DNA of 64,000 nt, taken from positions 1,798,001 to 1,862,000 of the forward strand of contig OZ240685.1 of assembly GCA_965199135.1 (NCBI GenBank). Reading direction: 5' to 3'. Shown in pieces: positions 52,261 to 61,274 of this stretch. This stretch comes from EB88 sp965199135. GTDB lineage: Bacteria > Acidobacteriota > Terriglobia > Terriglobales > Acidobacteriaceae. A program made the translations under genes and the position numbers. Within the stretch, counting starts at the first letter, position 1. Every line of letters starts with the position of its first letter. The notes under the pieces are model-generated. The model saw only the letters and a program-made list of their open reading frames with translations, searched no databases and was not told where the DNA came from.

Positions 52261-54465
52261 ATGTCCGGATCCCAGGAAAACATGTCGGGAGCAGTCGCGG
52301 ATACGCTGCTGATCGCACTTGATGGACTCGCTACTCAATGGATGTTGGACGGACTGCAAGGCGATGCCACCAGTCATCTTCGCAAGCTCGGCGCAGATGC
52401 CGAAAAAGCGGGCTTCCCCAAGAGTGCAACTGCTGCCGTGCAGCTTGCGGCAAACCTGGACCAAAGTCCCGCTGCCTCTCTGCCAGTCGAAATCAAGAAG
52501 GGTTTGACCGAGCTTCGCATGATGATTGAAAACGAATCCAATCCGGAGCCTGCCCCCGCAGAGCCGCAGTACTCCTCGTTGAGCGATGATGCGGAACTTG
52601 TAGGCGACTTTCTGGTGGAAGCTCGTGAGCACCTCTCGCAGATCGAAGGGCAGATGCTCGCGCTCGAACGCGACCCCCATGCAATGGAGGTCGTGCATGC
52701 GGTATTTCGCGCTTTTCACACGATCAAGGGACTAGCCGGCTTCCTCGGCTTTGCATCCATTCAGGCGCTCTCCCATGAAGTCGAAACCCTGCTCGACCTA
52801 GCCCGCAACGAGAAGCTCGCGGTGACGTCGCAGATCGTGGATGTGGTTCTGGAGAGTGGGGATTTTCTGCTGTCAGAGATGCAGGCCATTGAGCGAGCCC
52901 TGAACGGTTCAGCCGCTGAGGCGCCCCGCGACCCTGAAGCCCTGAAGCAAAAGATTCGAGCGCTTGCCGTGGCCCCTCAGCCAGCCCTTGCAGGAAGGGG
53001 CGCCTCGCAAAAGTCTGCCTCCCAACCAGAGTCTACAAAAGACCAAGGGCCAGATGAAGTTTCGAGTCTGTCAACTCCGGTCGCTTACCCGGAGAGCCTG
53101 GCCCCGCCTGGGGAGGACGAAGTCGCTTTTTTCCCGTCCGGAAGCCAAACATCAGCAGAGATTACGACCACGGATGCCATCGCCTCGCCATCGACTCTGC
53201 CGAGTAACAGTGCCGCTGTGCTAGGGGTGCCTGCCAAACCGACAGAAGAGACCAAGATCGCCGAGGCCGTCCGACCCGCGACCGAGTCAGTCAAGCCGCC
53301 GGATGCGAGTTCCGTTCGCGTTGAGACTGCGAAGCTCGATCACTTGATGGATATGGTCGGCGAGATGGTCGTCGCACAATCGCTCATCCGGCACAGCCCG
53401 GTGCTTGCCAGTTCAAACGACTCTCGATTGATTGGTGACCTCTCTCAGCTGGCTCGGGTCACAGCCGAAGTGCAGCGCGCCACGATGAGTATGCGCATGG
53501 TACCGGTCGGTCACCTCTTTCAGCGAATCGAGCGGCTGATCCGCGATCTGTCCCGGAAAGCGGGAAAACAGGTCGTTCTTGAGACTTCCGGCGTTGACAC
53601 AGAAGTGGACAAGACGGTTGCGGAAGAGCTGTCGGACCCGCTCCTTCACATGGTGCGCAACTCTGTTGATCACGGTGTAGAACCGCCCGATGAACGCATC
53701 CGCGTTGGCAAGGATCCTGTGGCCCGAGTACGTCTCGCGGCGTACCACCAGGGAGGTCAGGTCATCATCGCGATCTCTGATGATGGGCGGGGGCTAAACG
53801 CGGCGAAGATTCGGCGGAAGGCCGAAGAGAAGGAACTGATCGCAAGTACCGTTCAGCTGTCCGAAACGGAAGTTTTCCAGTTGATTTTCGAGCCTGGGTT
53901 CTCGACCGCAGACAAAATCACCGACGTCTCCGGTCGCGGCGTCGGTATGGATGTTGTGCGTCGAAACGTCGAGAAACTACGAGGACGCATCGAAACCCAG
54001 TCCGTTTTAGGCAGCGGAACAACCTTCCTGCTCAAGCTACCGCTCACTCTGGCCATCATCGACGGCCTTGTGGTGGAGGCTGGCAGAAATCGCTACATCA
54101 TTCCGCTTCCAGTGGTGCGCGAGATCTTCCGGCCCCATGCAAGCAGCCTCTTCACGGTAGAGGGCCGCGACGAAATGGTGCTAGTCCGGGATCAGTTGCT
54201 TCCTGTTGTGCGACTCGATCAGAGACTCGGTCTTCGCGGAGTTCGGCGGAACCCTCAGGATGGTCTGCTGGTCGTAATCGATTCAGAGAACAAGTCGTTT
54301 TGCTTGCTCGTGGATGACCTCGTTGGAAAGCAGGAGGTAGTGATCAAGGCGCTTGGCGATCTGTTCGCCGATGTCTCAGGGCTCTCGGGTTGTGCAGTCC
54401 TTGGCGACGGACGCATCGGCTTGATTCTTGACACGGACGGTATCTATCGGGGGAGGAGACGATGA
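52261..54465 (+). CDS. cheA: CheA chemotaxis histidine kinase with extra N-terminal region
   Basis: 734 residues from the ATG at 52261. Residues 1-105 form a helical, unfamiliar extension. The Hpt domain follows, with phosphorylated His153 in FHTIKGLAGFLGF; then a Ser/Pro/Glu-rich linker, the dimerisation helices (VRVETAKLDHLMDMVGEMVV in part), the ATPase with LLHMVRNSVDHG (N box), ISDDGRGL (G1) and GRGVGMDVVRRN (G2), and a C-terminal CheW-like domain from about residue 600. No P2 CheY-docking domain is obvious. It phosphorylates both CheY copies and CheB. cheR overlaps its stop by 4 bp. Confidence 0.96.
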   Translation: MSGSQENMSGAVADTLLIALDGLATQWMLDGLQGDATSHLRKLGADAEKAGFPKSATAAVQLAANLDQSPAASLPVEIKKGLTELRMMIENESNPEPAPAEPQYSSLSDDAELVGDFLVEAREHLSQIEGQMLALERDPHAMEVVHAVFRAFHTIKGLAGFLGFASIQALSHEVETLLDLARNEKLAVTSQIVDVVLESGDFLLSEMQAIERALNGSAAEAPRDPEALKQKIRALAVAPQPALAGRGASQKSASQPESTKDQGPDEVSSLSTPVAYPESLAPPGEDEVAFFPSGSQTSAEITTTDAIASPSTLPSNSAAVLGVPAKPTEETKIAEAVRPATESVKPPDASSVRVETAKLDHLMDMVGEMVVAQSLIRHSPVLASSNDSRLIGDLSQLARVTAEVQRATMSMRMVPVGHLFQRIERLIRDLSRKAGKQVVLETSGVDTEVDKTVAEELSDPLLHMVRNSVDHGVEPPDERIRVGKDPVARVRLAAYHQGGQVIIAISDDGRGLNAAKIRRKAEEKELIASTVQLSETEVFQLIFEPGFSTADKITDVSGRGVGMDVVRRNVEKLRGRIETQSVLGSGTTFLLKLPLTLAIIDGLVVEAGRNRYIIPLPVVREIFRPHASSLFTVEGRDEMVLVRDQLLPVVRLDQRLGLRGVRRNPQDGLLVVIDSENKSFCLLVDDLVGKQEVVIKALGDLFADVSGLSGCAVLGDGRIGLILDTDGIYRGRRR

Positions 54466-55358
54466 GTGTGGGGCTATCTGTTGGCGCACTACCGGAGTTC
54501 GAGCTCAAGCCACGAGAGTTTGCTCGCATTCGCGACATGGCTTATCGCTTTTGTGGTGTGGACTTGGAGGGCAAACAGATCCTGGTCTCATCACGTTTAG
54601 GCAAGAGGATACGTCAGCTGGGCTGCGCTTCATTCGATGCCTATTGCGATCGGGTGGAGACAGACCCGACCGGCGAAGCATTCACCGAGATGATCGACGC
54701 GCTGACGACGAACCACACGAGCTTCTTCCGAGAGGCACAGCACTTCGAGTTTCTCGAGGAAACGGTTGTCCCTTCTCTTCCTGGAGACTCTGCGCTAGCC
54801 ATTTGGAGCGCGGCATGCTCAAGCGGAGAGGAACCTTACTCCATTGCGTTTGCGCTGCTTGCGTCTCTTGGCGAGAGTGCGTTGCGGCGAGTTTCCATCA
54901 CCGCTTCCGATATCTCAACTCGCGTTTTGAGAGTCGCAGCGCAAGGCATTTACCCCATCACGTCGACCACCTCCTTCGACCAGGCTCTCCTGCGCCGCTG
55001 CATGTTGAAAGGAACGGGCGAGCACGCCCACCAATACCGGGTGAAGCGAGAAATTCGTGAGATGGTGAAGTTTCAACAATTGAATCTCCTGCACGACTGC
55101 TCATCGGTTGGTCCCTTCCACGTAGTGTTTTGCAGGAATGTCATGATTTACTTCGATCGTCAGACGCAGCAATCCGTGGTGGATCATCTTGTCTCACGTC
55201 TTTACCCCGGCGGGTACTTGTTCATCGGCCATGCTGAAAGCCTGACGGGTGTAGAGCACGGTCTTACGTATGTCCGATCTGCAACCTATCGCAAGCCTGG
55301 ATCCTGGCCGAATAAAAGCGATTCGGACAGGAAGCAGAGTGCGGGAGGTAGAGCATGA
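54462..55358 (+). CDS. cheR: CheR receptor methyltransferase
   Basis: 298 residues. The N-terminal helical domain (PREFARIRDMAYRFCGVDL) is followed by the SAM-dependent domain with IWSAACSSGEEPYSIA (motif I), ITASDIS (acidic motif) and FCRNVMIYFD (motif with the aromatic post-catalytic residues). It methylates glutamates of chemoreceptors, setting the adaptation state opposed by CheB. It overlaps cheA and cheD by 4 bp each, so the operon is strongly coupled. Confidence 0.95.
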   Translation: MSVGLSVGALPEFELKPREFARIRDMAYRFCGVDLEGKQILVSSRLGKRIRQLGCASFDAYCDRVETDPTGEAFTEMIDALTTNHTSFFREAQHFEFLEETVVPSLPGDSALAIWSAACSSGEEPYSIAFALLASLGESALRRVSITASDISTRVLRVAAQGIYPITSTTSFDQALLRRCMLKGTGEHAHQYRVKREIREMVKFQQLNLLHDCSSVGPFHVVFCRNVMIYFDRQTQQSVVDHLVSRLYPGGYLFIGHAESLTGVEHGLTYVRSATYRKPGSWPNKSDSDRKQSAGGRA

Positions 55359-55879
55359 AAAAAGTACATACGATCGGGATCAGCGACTGCTTTGTGACAG
55401 ATGACCGCGGATCCGTCCTTGCGACGCATGCCCTCGGGTCCTGCATTGCAGTTGCCATCCATGATCCTCAGGCGCAGGTCGCTGGGCTGCTCCACTTTAT
55501 GCTTCCGGATTCAAGGATGGACGCGGCGAAGGCAACTGACCAGCCATACATGTTTGCTGATACTGGCATTCCGCAGCTTTTTCATCACGCCTACCACCTT
55601 GGTGCAATGAAAGCGAGGCTCCAGGTAAGCGTGGCTGGCGGAGCTCAAGTGATCCAGGCCAGCGACAGCTTCCAGATTGGCAAGCGAAACTACATGGCCC
55701 TGCGAAAAATCATGTGGAAGGCAGGCGTGATGGTGCACCACGAAGACGTAGGCGGTTCGGAGCCGCGAACCATTCGCATCGATGTTGATACGGGCCGAGT
55801 GATGATTTCGACGGGAAGGCAGCAACGCGAGTTACACCCTGGGGAACAGGAGCGGAAGGACATATCTCATGCAACCTAA
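55355..55879 (+). CDS. cheD: CheD receptor deamidase
   Basis: 174 residues. The catalytic triad spacing of Thermotoga CheD is kept: Thr24, Cys30 (THALGSC) and His47 (LLHFMLPDS). CheD deamidates receptor glutamines and is bound by CheC in classical systems. It overlaps cheR by 4 bp and cheY2 by 11 bp. Its presence beside two CheC/CheX-like phosphatase proteins would fit a Bacillus/Thermotoga-style adaptation route. Confidence 0.95.
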   Translation: MKKVHTIGISDCFVTDDRGSVLATHALGSCIAVAIHDPQAQVAGLLHFMLPDSRMDAAKATDQPYMFADTGIPQLFHHAYHLGAMKARLQVSVAGGAQVIQASDSFQIGKRNYMALRKIMWKAGVMVHHEDVGGSEPRTIRIDVDTGRVMISTGRQQRELHPGEQERKDISHAT

Positions 55880-56252
55880 CATCTTGATTGTCGACGATTC
55901 GCCAAGCATGCGAAAAGTAATCCGCCGGATGCTGTCTATCTCGGGATTCCAGACCGGCACCTGCCACGAGGCCGGCGATGGTTTTGAGGCCCTCGCTATG
56001 GTTCAGAACGAGTCGGTCGACATGGTGCTGACAGATATCAACATGCCCAACATGAATGGGGAGCAGTTGATCGAGCGGCTGGCTCGCCACCCTGTGCACA
56101 AGCGAATCCCGGTGCTCGTGATCTCAACAGACCGGAGTGAGGAACGGCTATCCCGCATGATGGCGTTGGGCGCAAAGGGTTACGTCACGAAACCGTTCGT
56201 TCCCGAAGACCTTGGTGCGGCCATGACAAAGATGATGGGAGGGCTAGCCTAG
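55869..56252 (+). CDS. cheY: CheY-type single-domain response regulator (second copy)
   Basis: 127-residue receiver with Asp9-Asp10 (LIVDDSPSMRK), acceptor Asp56 (LTDINMPNMNG), Ser/Thr in VISTDRSEE and Lys in VTKPFVPEDL. The overall form is nearer the VieA/ChpA-like receivers than classical CheY, whereas the divergent copy keeps the DWNMP form. It lies 2 bases before the cheX gene. The two receivers could serve different outputs or one could act as a phosphate sink. Confidence 0.94.
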   Translation: MQPNILIVDDSPSMRKVIRRMLSISGFQTGTCHEAGDGFEALAMVQNESVDMVLTDINMPNMNGEQLIERLARHPVHKRIPVLVISTDRSEERLSRMMALGAKGYVTKPFVPEDLGAAMTKMMGGLA

Positions 56253-56254
56253 AT

Positions 56255-56707
56255 ATGGACGTCAATGTTTTCACACCGTGGTTGCAGGCCTCTGTGGCCG
56301 AAGTACTCGAGTCGATGTGTTTCGTGGCCACTCTGGGCGAAGCTCCTGAGCAGGATCCAGATCCCGACTGGCTTTCGGTTTCGCTTCGATTCGAGGGAGA
56401 GCCTTCGGGTAGTTTTGGTGTCAGTGCACCATTTGCAACGAGCCGGATAATTGCTGCTAACCTGCTCGGCGAAGAAGAGTCAGAGGTAACGCACTCGCAG
56501 GCTGTCGAGGTGCTGTGCGAGTTTGCAAACATGACGTGCGGCTCGCTTCTCGCGAGGCTTGATTCCAAGCAGGTGTTCACCCTGACCTCGCCGCAAGGGC
56601 AACCGATGGCCGCGCATGCGGACGATGGAAGTCATACACTCAGCCGCATCTTCGAATTAGATGAAGGCGTCCTGCAGACATGGCTGGTGCTTAAAGGTCC
56701 GCAATGA
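56255..56707 (+). CDS. cheX: CheX-family CheY-P phosphatase
   Basis: 150 residues with the CheX-like fold: N-terminal helix (FTPWLQASVAEVLESM), a beta-hairpin, then the active helix at 85-92 reading E85-x3-E89-x2-N92 (EVLCEFANM). Known CheC/CheX have Asp or Ser in the first position, so glutamate here is a deviation. The gene is 2 bp after cheY2 and overlaps cheB by 4 bp, so CheY2 is its likely substrate. Confidence 0.85.
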   Translation: MDVNVFTPWLQASVAEVLESMCFVATLGEAPEQDPDPDWLSVSLRFEGEPSGSFGVSAPFATSRIIAANLLGEEESEVTHSQAVEVLCEFANMTCGSLLARLDSKQVFTLTSPQGQPMAAHADDGSHTLSRIFELDEGVLQTWLVLKGPQ

Positions 56708-57765
56708 GCCCGCGCGCTCAGAAAATCAAGGTCCTGGTCGTGGACGATTCTGCGATCGTGCGAAAGATCCTGACGGAGACCATCTCCCTCGAGCAGGATA
56801 TGGAGGTGGTCGGGACTGCGCCCGACCCTTACGTCGCCCGGGACAAGATTCTTTCGTTGCGCCCGGATGTCATAACGCTGGACATTGAGATGCCGAGGAT
56901 GGATGGTCTGACTTTTCTGAAAAAGATCATGCAGCATCAGCCGATGCCTGTTGTGATCATCAGTTCGCTGGCCCAGTCCTCGTGTGACATCTCGCTTGAG
57001 GCTTTGCGCTGCGGGGCAGTGGAAGTGATGGGAAAGCCCGGTGGACCGTACTCCATCGGTGAGTTGCGCGAAGGCTTAGCGCAGAAGCTACGTGCAGCGG
57101 CGGCAAGTCATGTCTCGCGTCCGAAAGCCGCAGAGCCGCAAGCCACTCTGCTCCGTCCTCCAGTCGCGCCCTCACAATTCCGCGAGAATGCCGTGATTGC
57201 GATCGGCGCTTCAACGGGAGGGACCGAGGCGATTCACGAGGTTCTGGTTCAGCTCCCGGCAAGTGTTCCGGGGATCATCATCACGCAGCATATCCCCAAG
57301 ATGTTTTCGGCATCCTTTGCTCAACGCCTCGATCGTGCCTGCGCGTTCGAGGTGAAGGAGGCTGCGGAAGGGGATGATGTGCGACCTGGCCGGGCGCTGG
57401 TTGCCCCGGGAGATCTTCACCTCGTGCTCAAGAAAGCAGGTTACGGCTACAAGGTACAACTTCAGGATGGGCCCAAAATTTGCTATCAACGGCCGGCTGT
57501 GGACGTGATGTTCAGCTCGGTGGCGGCTCTTTGCGGACGCGATGCCGTGGGCGTTCTGCTGACCGGGATGGGTTCGGATGGAGCCCAGGGATTGATGAAG
57601 ATGCGAACGGCTGGGGCGAGGACGTTGGTTCAGGATGAAGCAAGCTGCGTGGTGTACGGGATGCCGCGAGAGGCCGTTCGCCTCGGCGCAGCAGAGCAGG
57701 TGCTGCCGCTGTCGTCCATCCCAGGAGCGATTCTCAGGGAGGTCGCTGCTACAGGGCGGCGGTAG
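56704..57765 (+). CDS. cheB: CheB receptor methylesterase/deamidase
   Basis: 353 residues: receiver domain (VVDDSAIVRK, acceptor Asp in TLDIEMPRMDG) followed by a methylesterase with the Ser in GASTGGTEAI, His in TQHIPKMF and Asp in TGMGSDGAQG. Phosphorylation by CheA releases the esterase, which removes methyl groups set by CheR. It is the last gene of the run; no terminator hairpin is clear behind it. Confidence 0.96.
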   Translation: MSPRAQKIKVLVVDDSAIVRKILTETISLEQDMEVVGTAPDPYVARDKILSLRPDVITLDIEMPRMDGLTFLKKIMQHQPMPVVIISSLAQSSCDISLEALRCGAVEVMGKPGGPYSIGELREGLAQKLRAAAASHVSRPKAAEPQATLLRPPVAPSQFRENAVIAIGASTGGTEAIHEVLVQLPASVPGIIITQHIPKMFSASFAQRLDRACAFEVKEAAEGDDVRPGRALVAPGDLHLVLKKAGYGYKVQLQDGPKICYQRPAVDVMFSSVAALCGRDAVGVLLTGMGSDGAQGLMKMRTAGARTLVQDEASCVVYGMPREAVRLGAAEQVLPLSSIPGAILREVAATGRR

Positions 57766-59318
57766 ACACAGGCTCACACGCTACGATCGTGCGCACCTCG
57801 ATGCGTGACAGTGCGCGTGCCCGGAGGGAGCTTCACACTGTCCCGATTGCTATTCCAGAGCGTGTCTTCGTGCGCCCTTTCTGCTGGTGGTCCGGGGCTG
57901 CGCGTTTGGGCCGAAGGCAGAGACGCTTGGAGCTGCGGGGAGGCCGTCGTCGGCAGCGTCGCTGCGCGTGTGGCTGCCGGTGTGTTGGGTCTCGAGCCTA
58001 GAACGTCTTGTTTGTGGGGCCTCGAGGAGGAATGGCCAGTCAGGGATCAGGTTTCCCTGGATCGACGGGGCCGCCGTCGACCTGTGAACTCTTCTACGCG
58101 GGGGGCAGATCGCGTGGTGCGGGCATTGGCGCTGCGGCGACGCTACTCAGGCTGTGTTTAAACAGGGCTGGCGCTGGTCTTGGGTGCCCAATATGGGCAC
58201 GGCGCGCCAACCCCGAACAACGGCGCAGGGTCCAGGATGCCAGGTGCTGGTTCAGTTGAGCCTAAGAGAAATCGCCCGCTGTGACGTGCGAGTGTGGACC
58301 TGGGGCTGTATCGATGGAGTCGGGGAGCGGAGTCGGGGAGCCGAAGCACCGCTGGAGAGCGATCCGCCTTCTCGGGTGTCAAGGATGATCACACCCCGCC
58401 GTCAGGATCGTTTCGGGGGGGGGCGGTAAGCCGACCGCCTACCTGTGTAAACAAGCGATCGGGCGCAGGCTGTAGTAGCTGCTCATCCGCGGCGCGTGCG
58501 GCGTATACCCGGCCCGAGACATGCACCGATTCAACCGGAAGACGAAGCTGGGGAGGAATCTGCGGTCGTGGTACGCGGGCAGCGCGGAACGACTCGCAGG
58601 CACGGATCGACAGAGCGTGAGGAGTCAAACGCGACCGCGCGAGGCGCGACCTCCGGTGCCGAGTCGTCGCGAAGCAGGATTCGCTGACCTGCCGGTCCCT
58701 CGACGGTCGGGTGAGGAGGGCGACCGGCTGCGCCGCCTGCGCCGGAGCGCTCCGCCGATCGCTGACAGGTCAAGGCTGCGGGCCAAGAGTGTGAAGTCCA
58801 CGGAAGGACTCGATACTTTGCGCCAGCGCGCACCTTCGCGTGCAGGCACAAAGCCCACTCCTGCGACGTTCAGGGCTCAGGAGGTAAGGCGCACGGGCGG
58901 TCCTACGGGATTGTGCCGTCCAGGCATGGAAGTTCTTATGCAGCGCGAATCGCTGGTTGAAGCAGAGCCTCTCTGGTGGCCACATGGCCGCGGCGGTTGG
59001 CCTCCACTCGCACACGGATGCAGGCGGCCAAAAGATCGCTCTGCAGCGTTGCCGAACCCGACCGCTCACCGGCGCCAAGTGGGTAAGTGAAATTCTATGT
59101 TGCTGCGACCTCCCCCACGCGGAGCCGCATGCATCCCTGTCTCCGCAAGTCATCGCCGACCGAGCGCGGGCAACCGGCGCGGCATTATGGATGCTTCAGT
59201 CGGCAAAGAGGCACAGGCATTGAGCCGCGACCGGACCAGCAATGCACCGTGGCTCGGAAGGTCGCTGCGCGGGTGACTGCTTCAAAAACCCGGGGGGACG
59301 CCCGTGTCTCCTATATGG
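57766..59318. other. 1.55-kb stretch without a supportable gene
   Basis: The longest open frames here are Arg-rich (for example 58521-59090 on the plus strand) and look like chance products of GC-rich DNA, with no ribosome site. It contains a 13-bp tandem duplication (58316-58341) and a run of nine G (58415-58423), which may hide a frameshift or sequencing error. No RNA gene recognised. Confidence 0.5.
58316..58341. repeat. 13-bp tandem duplication in the gene-free stretch
   Basis: GGAGTCGGGGAGC repeated exactly twice. Consistent with replication slippage in non-coding DNA. Confidence 0.6.
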
Positions 59319-60698
59319 TCAGCGTTCCCTCCCGGAGAATGGGCGGAATCGCAAAAAGACGGTATAGCCGACCGGGTTGGTGCCGTAAATCGGTTGGAGG
59401 ACACCGGGGACGCCGTAGGTCGTGACCTGGGCGCCGAGGGCGGTGCGGAGATGCGGCAGAAGATCCGTTAGCAAGTCCAGGTCACGGTCATAGCCGAAAG
59501 TGTAGGCCGCGACGTGCGCAAGCGGCGACTCAATGAACCCTGCCGGAAGAGGCTGGAAGCCATTCAGGAGTTCGTTGGAGCGCCCGGCATTCTCGATGCG
59601 AGTCCAGACGTAGTTGCGGTCGCTGAAACGCAGAGCGGATTCGAGCAGGTAGCTGTTCTCCTTGCCGTCGTCCGGGATGGAGCGCGTCCGGCCCCAGACG
59701 AGCGTACTGGTCCAGTTGCCGTGCTGCAGCGGGCGGTTGTACATGAGGGAGGCAGTGCTGCGCGCCTGGTCTTCTGTGGGGAAGAGGGCCTCCGGGCTGT
59801 GCAGGCGCGCGTAGGAGACCTGTCCGCTCCAATTCTGACCGGGCTGCAGGGTCAGGCGAGTCGACCAGGAATCGAGGGCGCCGACCTGGATTGTCCAGCG
59901 GTTCTCCCCTGGCTCCTGCCCGTGGAAGCCACTTGCCTCGACACGAGCGATCCCACGGGTGAGGCCAACTGTGACGACGTCATCGGAGATGTGAGTCGAA
60001 TCTTCCTGGTGATGCCCGAGCGAGCCGACGGGATCTTCAAGCGCCGAGGCGCGGTGGGGGTAAGCGGTAGGGCCGATTGCGGGGTCGCCGACCAGCCCCG
60101 CGTAGAAGCTGAGCAGGGTCTTGTTGCCGAGCTCCAGGTCGTAGAGCGTCGCCAGTTCCATGATGAAGTTGTGGGGGTGCTGACCATCGACGATCGGTTT
60201 GCCGAAGGCTGTTTCACCCTGTTGGAAGAGCAGCGGGTACTCGCGTCCGGTGATGGTTGCCGGCTCCAGGCTGAACATGGCGCGCAGCGTCAGCTGACCC
60301 GGGCCCAGGCGGCGTTCTGCCATGGGCATCAGCCAGTTCGTGGAGAAGAGCTTGTCCCCGCCGCGCGGGCTTGTCTGTTGCTCCTCGGCGACAAACGCGT
60401 TGCCGTGAAGCATTTCCATCCAGGGTCCCTGCATGCGCATGAGCATCGGCGTGGGGGTGCTGTTCGGCTCGGCACTCGTGCCGGAGCTTGCGTGATGCTC
60501 GATCGCCTCGAGAAATGTCCGAGGGTGCATGTTGCGCATCAGCGCGTCTCCGCCGGAAGCGCCGGCAGCTTTGGTGCACATTTCCATGCCCGGCATGCTT
60601 TCGACGCAGGGCGTTGGCGATTGCTGCGCGAGAGTCACGCCTGGAAGCGCCAGGGATAGAAGGAACAGCAGGAACGGGGGAAATACTCGGGTCATCAC
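59319..60698 (-). CDS. outer-membrane protein with Met-rich N-terminus, metal locus
   Basis: 459 residues with a signal peptide ending at TLAQ and a mature start containing MPGMEMC, Met-rich like copper-binding segments of CopB/PcoB. The rest (for example FGKPIVDGQHPHNFIMELATL, regular amphipathic strands, closing VGYTVFLRFRPFSGRER) suggests a beta-barrel. Histidines are frequent (GQHPHNF, GHHQEDSTH). It is the last gene of a minus-strand operon behind a two-component system and a Cys-rich protein. Copper or another soft metal is the likely signal or cargo; this is inference from the Met/His content and the neighbours. Confidence 0.75.
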   Translation of the reverse strand: MMTRVFPPFLLFLLSLALPGVTLAQQSPTPCVESMPGMEMCTKAAGASGGDALMRNMHPRTFLEAIEHHASSGTSAEPNSTPTPMLMRMQGPWMEMLHGNAFVAEEQQTSPRGGDKLFSTNWLMPMAERRLGPGQLTLRAMFSLEPATITGREYPLLFQQGETAFGKPIVDGQHPHNFIMELATLYDLELGNKTLLSFYAGLVGDPAIGPTAYPHRASALEDPVGSLGHHQEDSTHISDDVVTVGLTRGIARVEASGFHGQEPGENRWTIQVGALDSWSTRLTLQPGQNWSGQVSYARLHSPEALFPTEDQARSTASLMYNRPLQHGNWTSTLVWGRTRSIPDDGKENSYLLESALRFSDRNYVWTRIENAGRSNELLNGFQPLPAGFIESPLAHVAAYTFGYDRDLDLLTDLLPHLRTALGAQVTTYGVPGVLQPIYGTNPVGYTVFLRFRPFSGRER

Positions 60699-60806
60699 TC
60701 ATCCAGTTGCGGCCTCGCCTGCCATTACGGGAGCGGGCGCGCTGTGGTTCGCACGCATGGAGTCTCGCGGCTTTGCGGGGGCGCGCCGATAGGTGCGTAG
60801 GAGGAG

Positions 60807-61250
60807 CTAGATCCGGAGGGAGAGTGCTGCGGGAGGCGGCGTGCTTGCGGCGCGCAGATCGAGAGGTACGGCGCGTGCCTTGCCAAACGCCGGGAGCCGT
60901 ATGGCTCCAGCCGCGATCAGTGGAGAACCCGCGTGGCATTCGAGGCGAGAGAGGGCGAAGTCGTACCTGGTTTCGGCGCGCGTGGCGCAGGGGTCGCAGC
61001 GAAGCGACTCCCGGGGAGCAAGAGCTTGAGCGAGGTGGAGTATGAGGGATGGTTCGGCTGCAGCCAGGCCGGCGTCATGCAAACGATCGTGAATACAGGA
61101 GCCGTTCGTGGCGGCCATCGCGGCATGGCAGCACGGCATGGATGCGGCCTGCGTGCCCGCGGCGCAGGCTGCCGCGGGCAGAAGTGAAGCAAGCGGCAGC
61201 ACGAAGAGGGTAACAGCCAGGAGTATCGTCAACGTCAGTCTCCGGCTCAT
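60807..61250 (-). CDS. exported Cys/His-rich protein of the metal locus
   Basis: 147 residues: signal peptide with a helix TLTILLAVTLFVLPLASLLP, then a Cys/Met/His-rich section (SMPCCHAAM, GSCIHDRLHD, CDPC, LECHAG) and an Ala/Pro-rich end. The CC-H-M arrangement looks like a metal-binding or DUF2946-type periplasmic protein. Strong ribosome site (GGGGAAG, 4-5 bp before the ATG), 24 bp after the kinase stop. It may bind the metal that the kinase senses. I do not recognise a named family. Confidence 0.7.
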   Translation of the reverse strand: MSRRLTLTILLAVTLFVLPLASLLPAAACAAGTQAASMPCCHAAMAATNGSCIHDRLHDAGLAAAEPSLILHLAQALAPRESLRCDPCATRAETRYDFALSRLECHAGSPLIAAGAIRLPAFGKARAVPLDLRAASTPPPAALSLRI

Positions 61251-61274
61251 CGCTCTTCCCCTTCCCTGACAATC

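Noticed and set aside
58521..59090. A 189-codon plus-strand frame
   Set aside because: Very Arg-rich, no ribosome site, no domain; probably chance.
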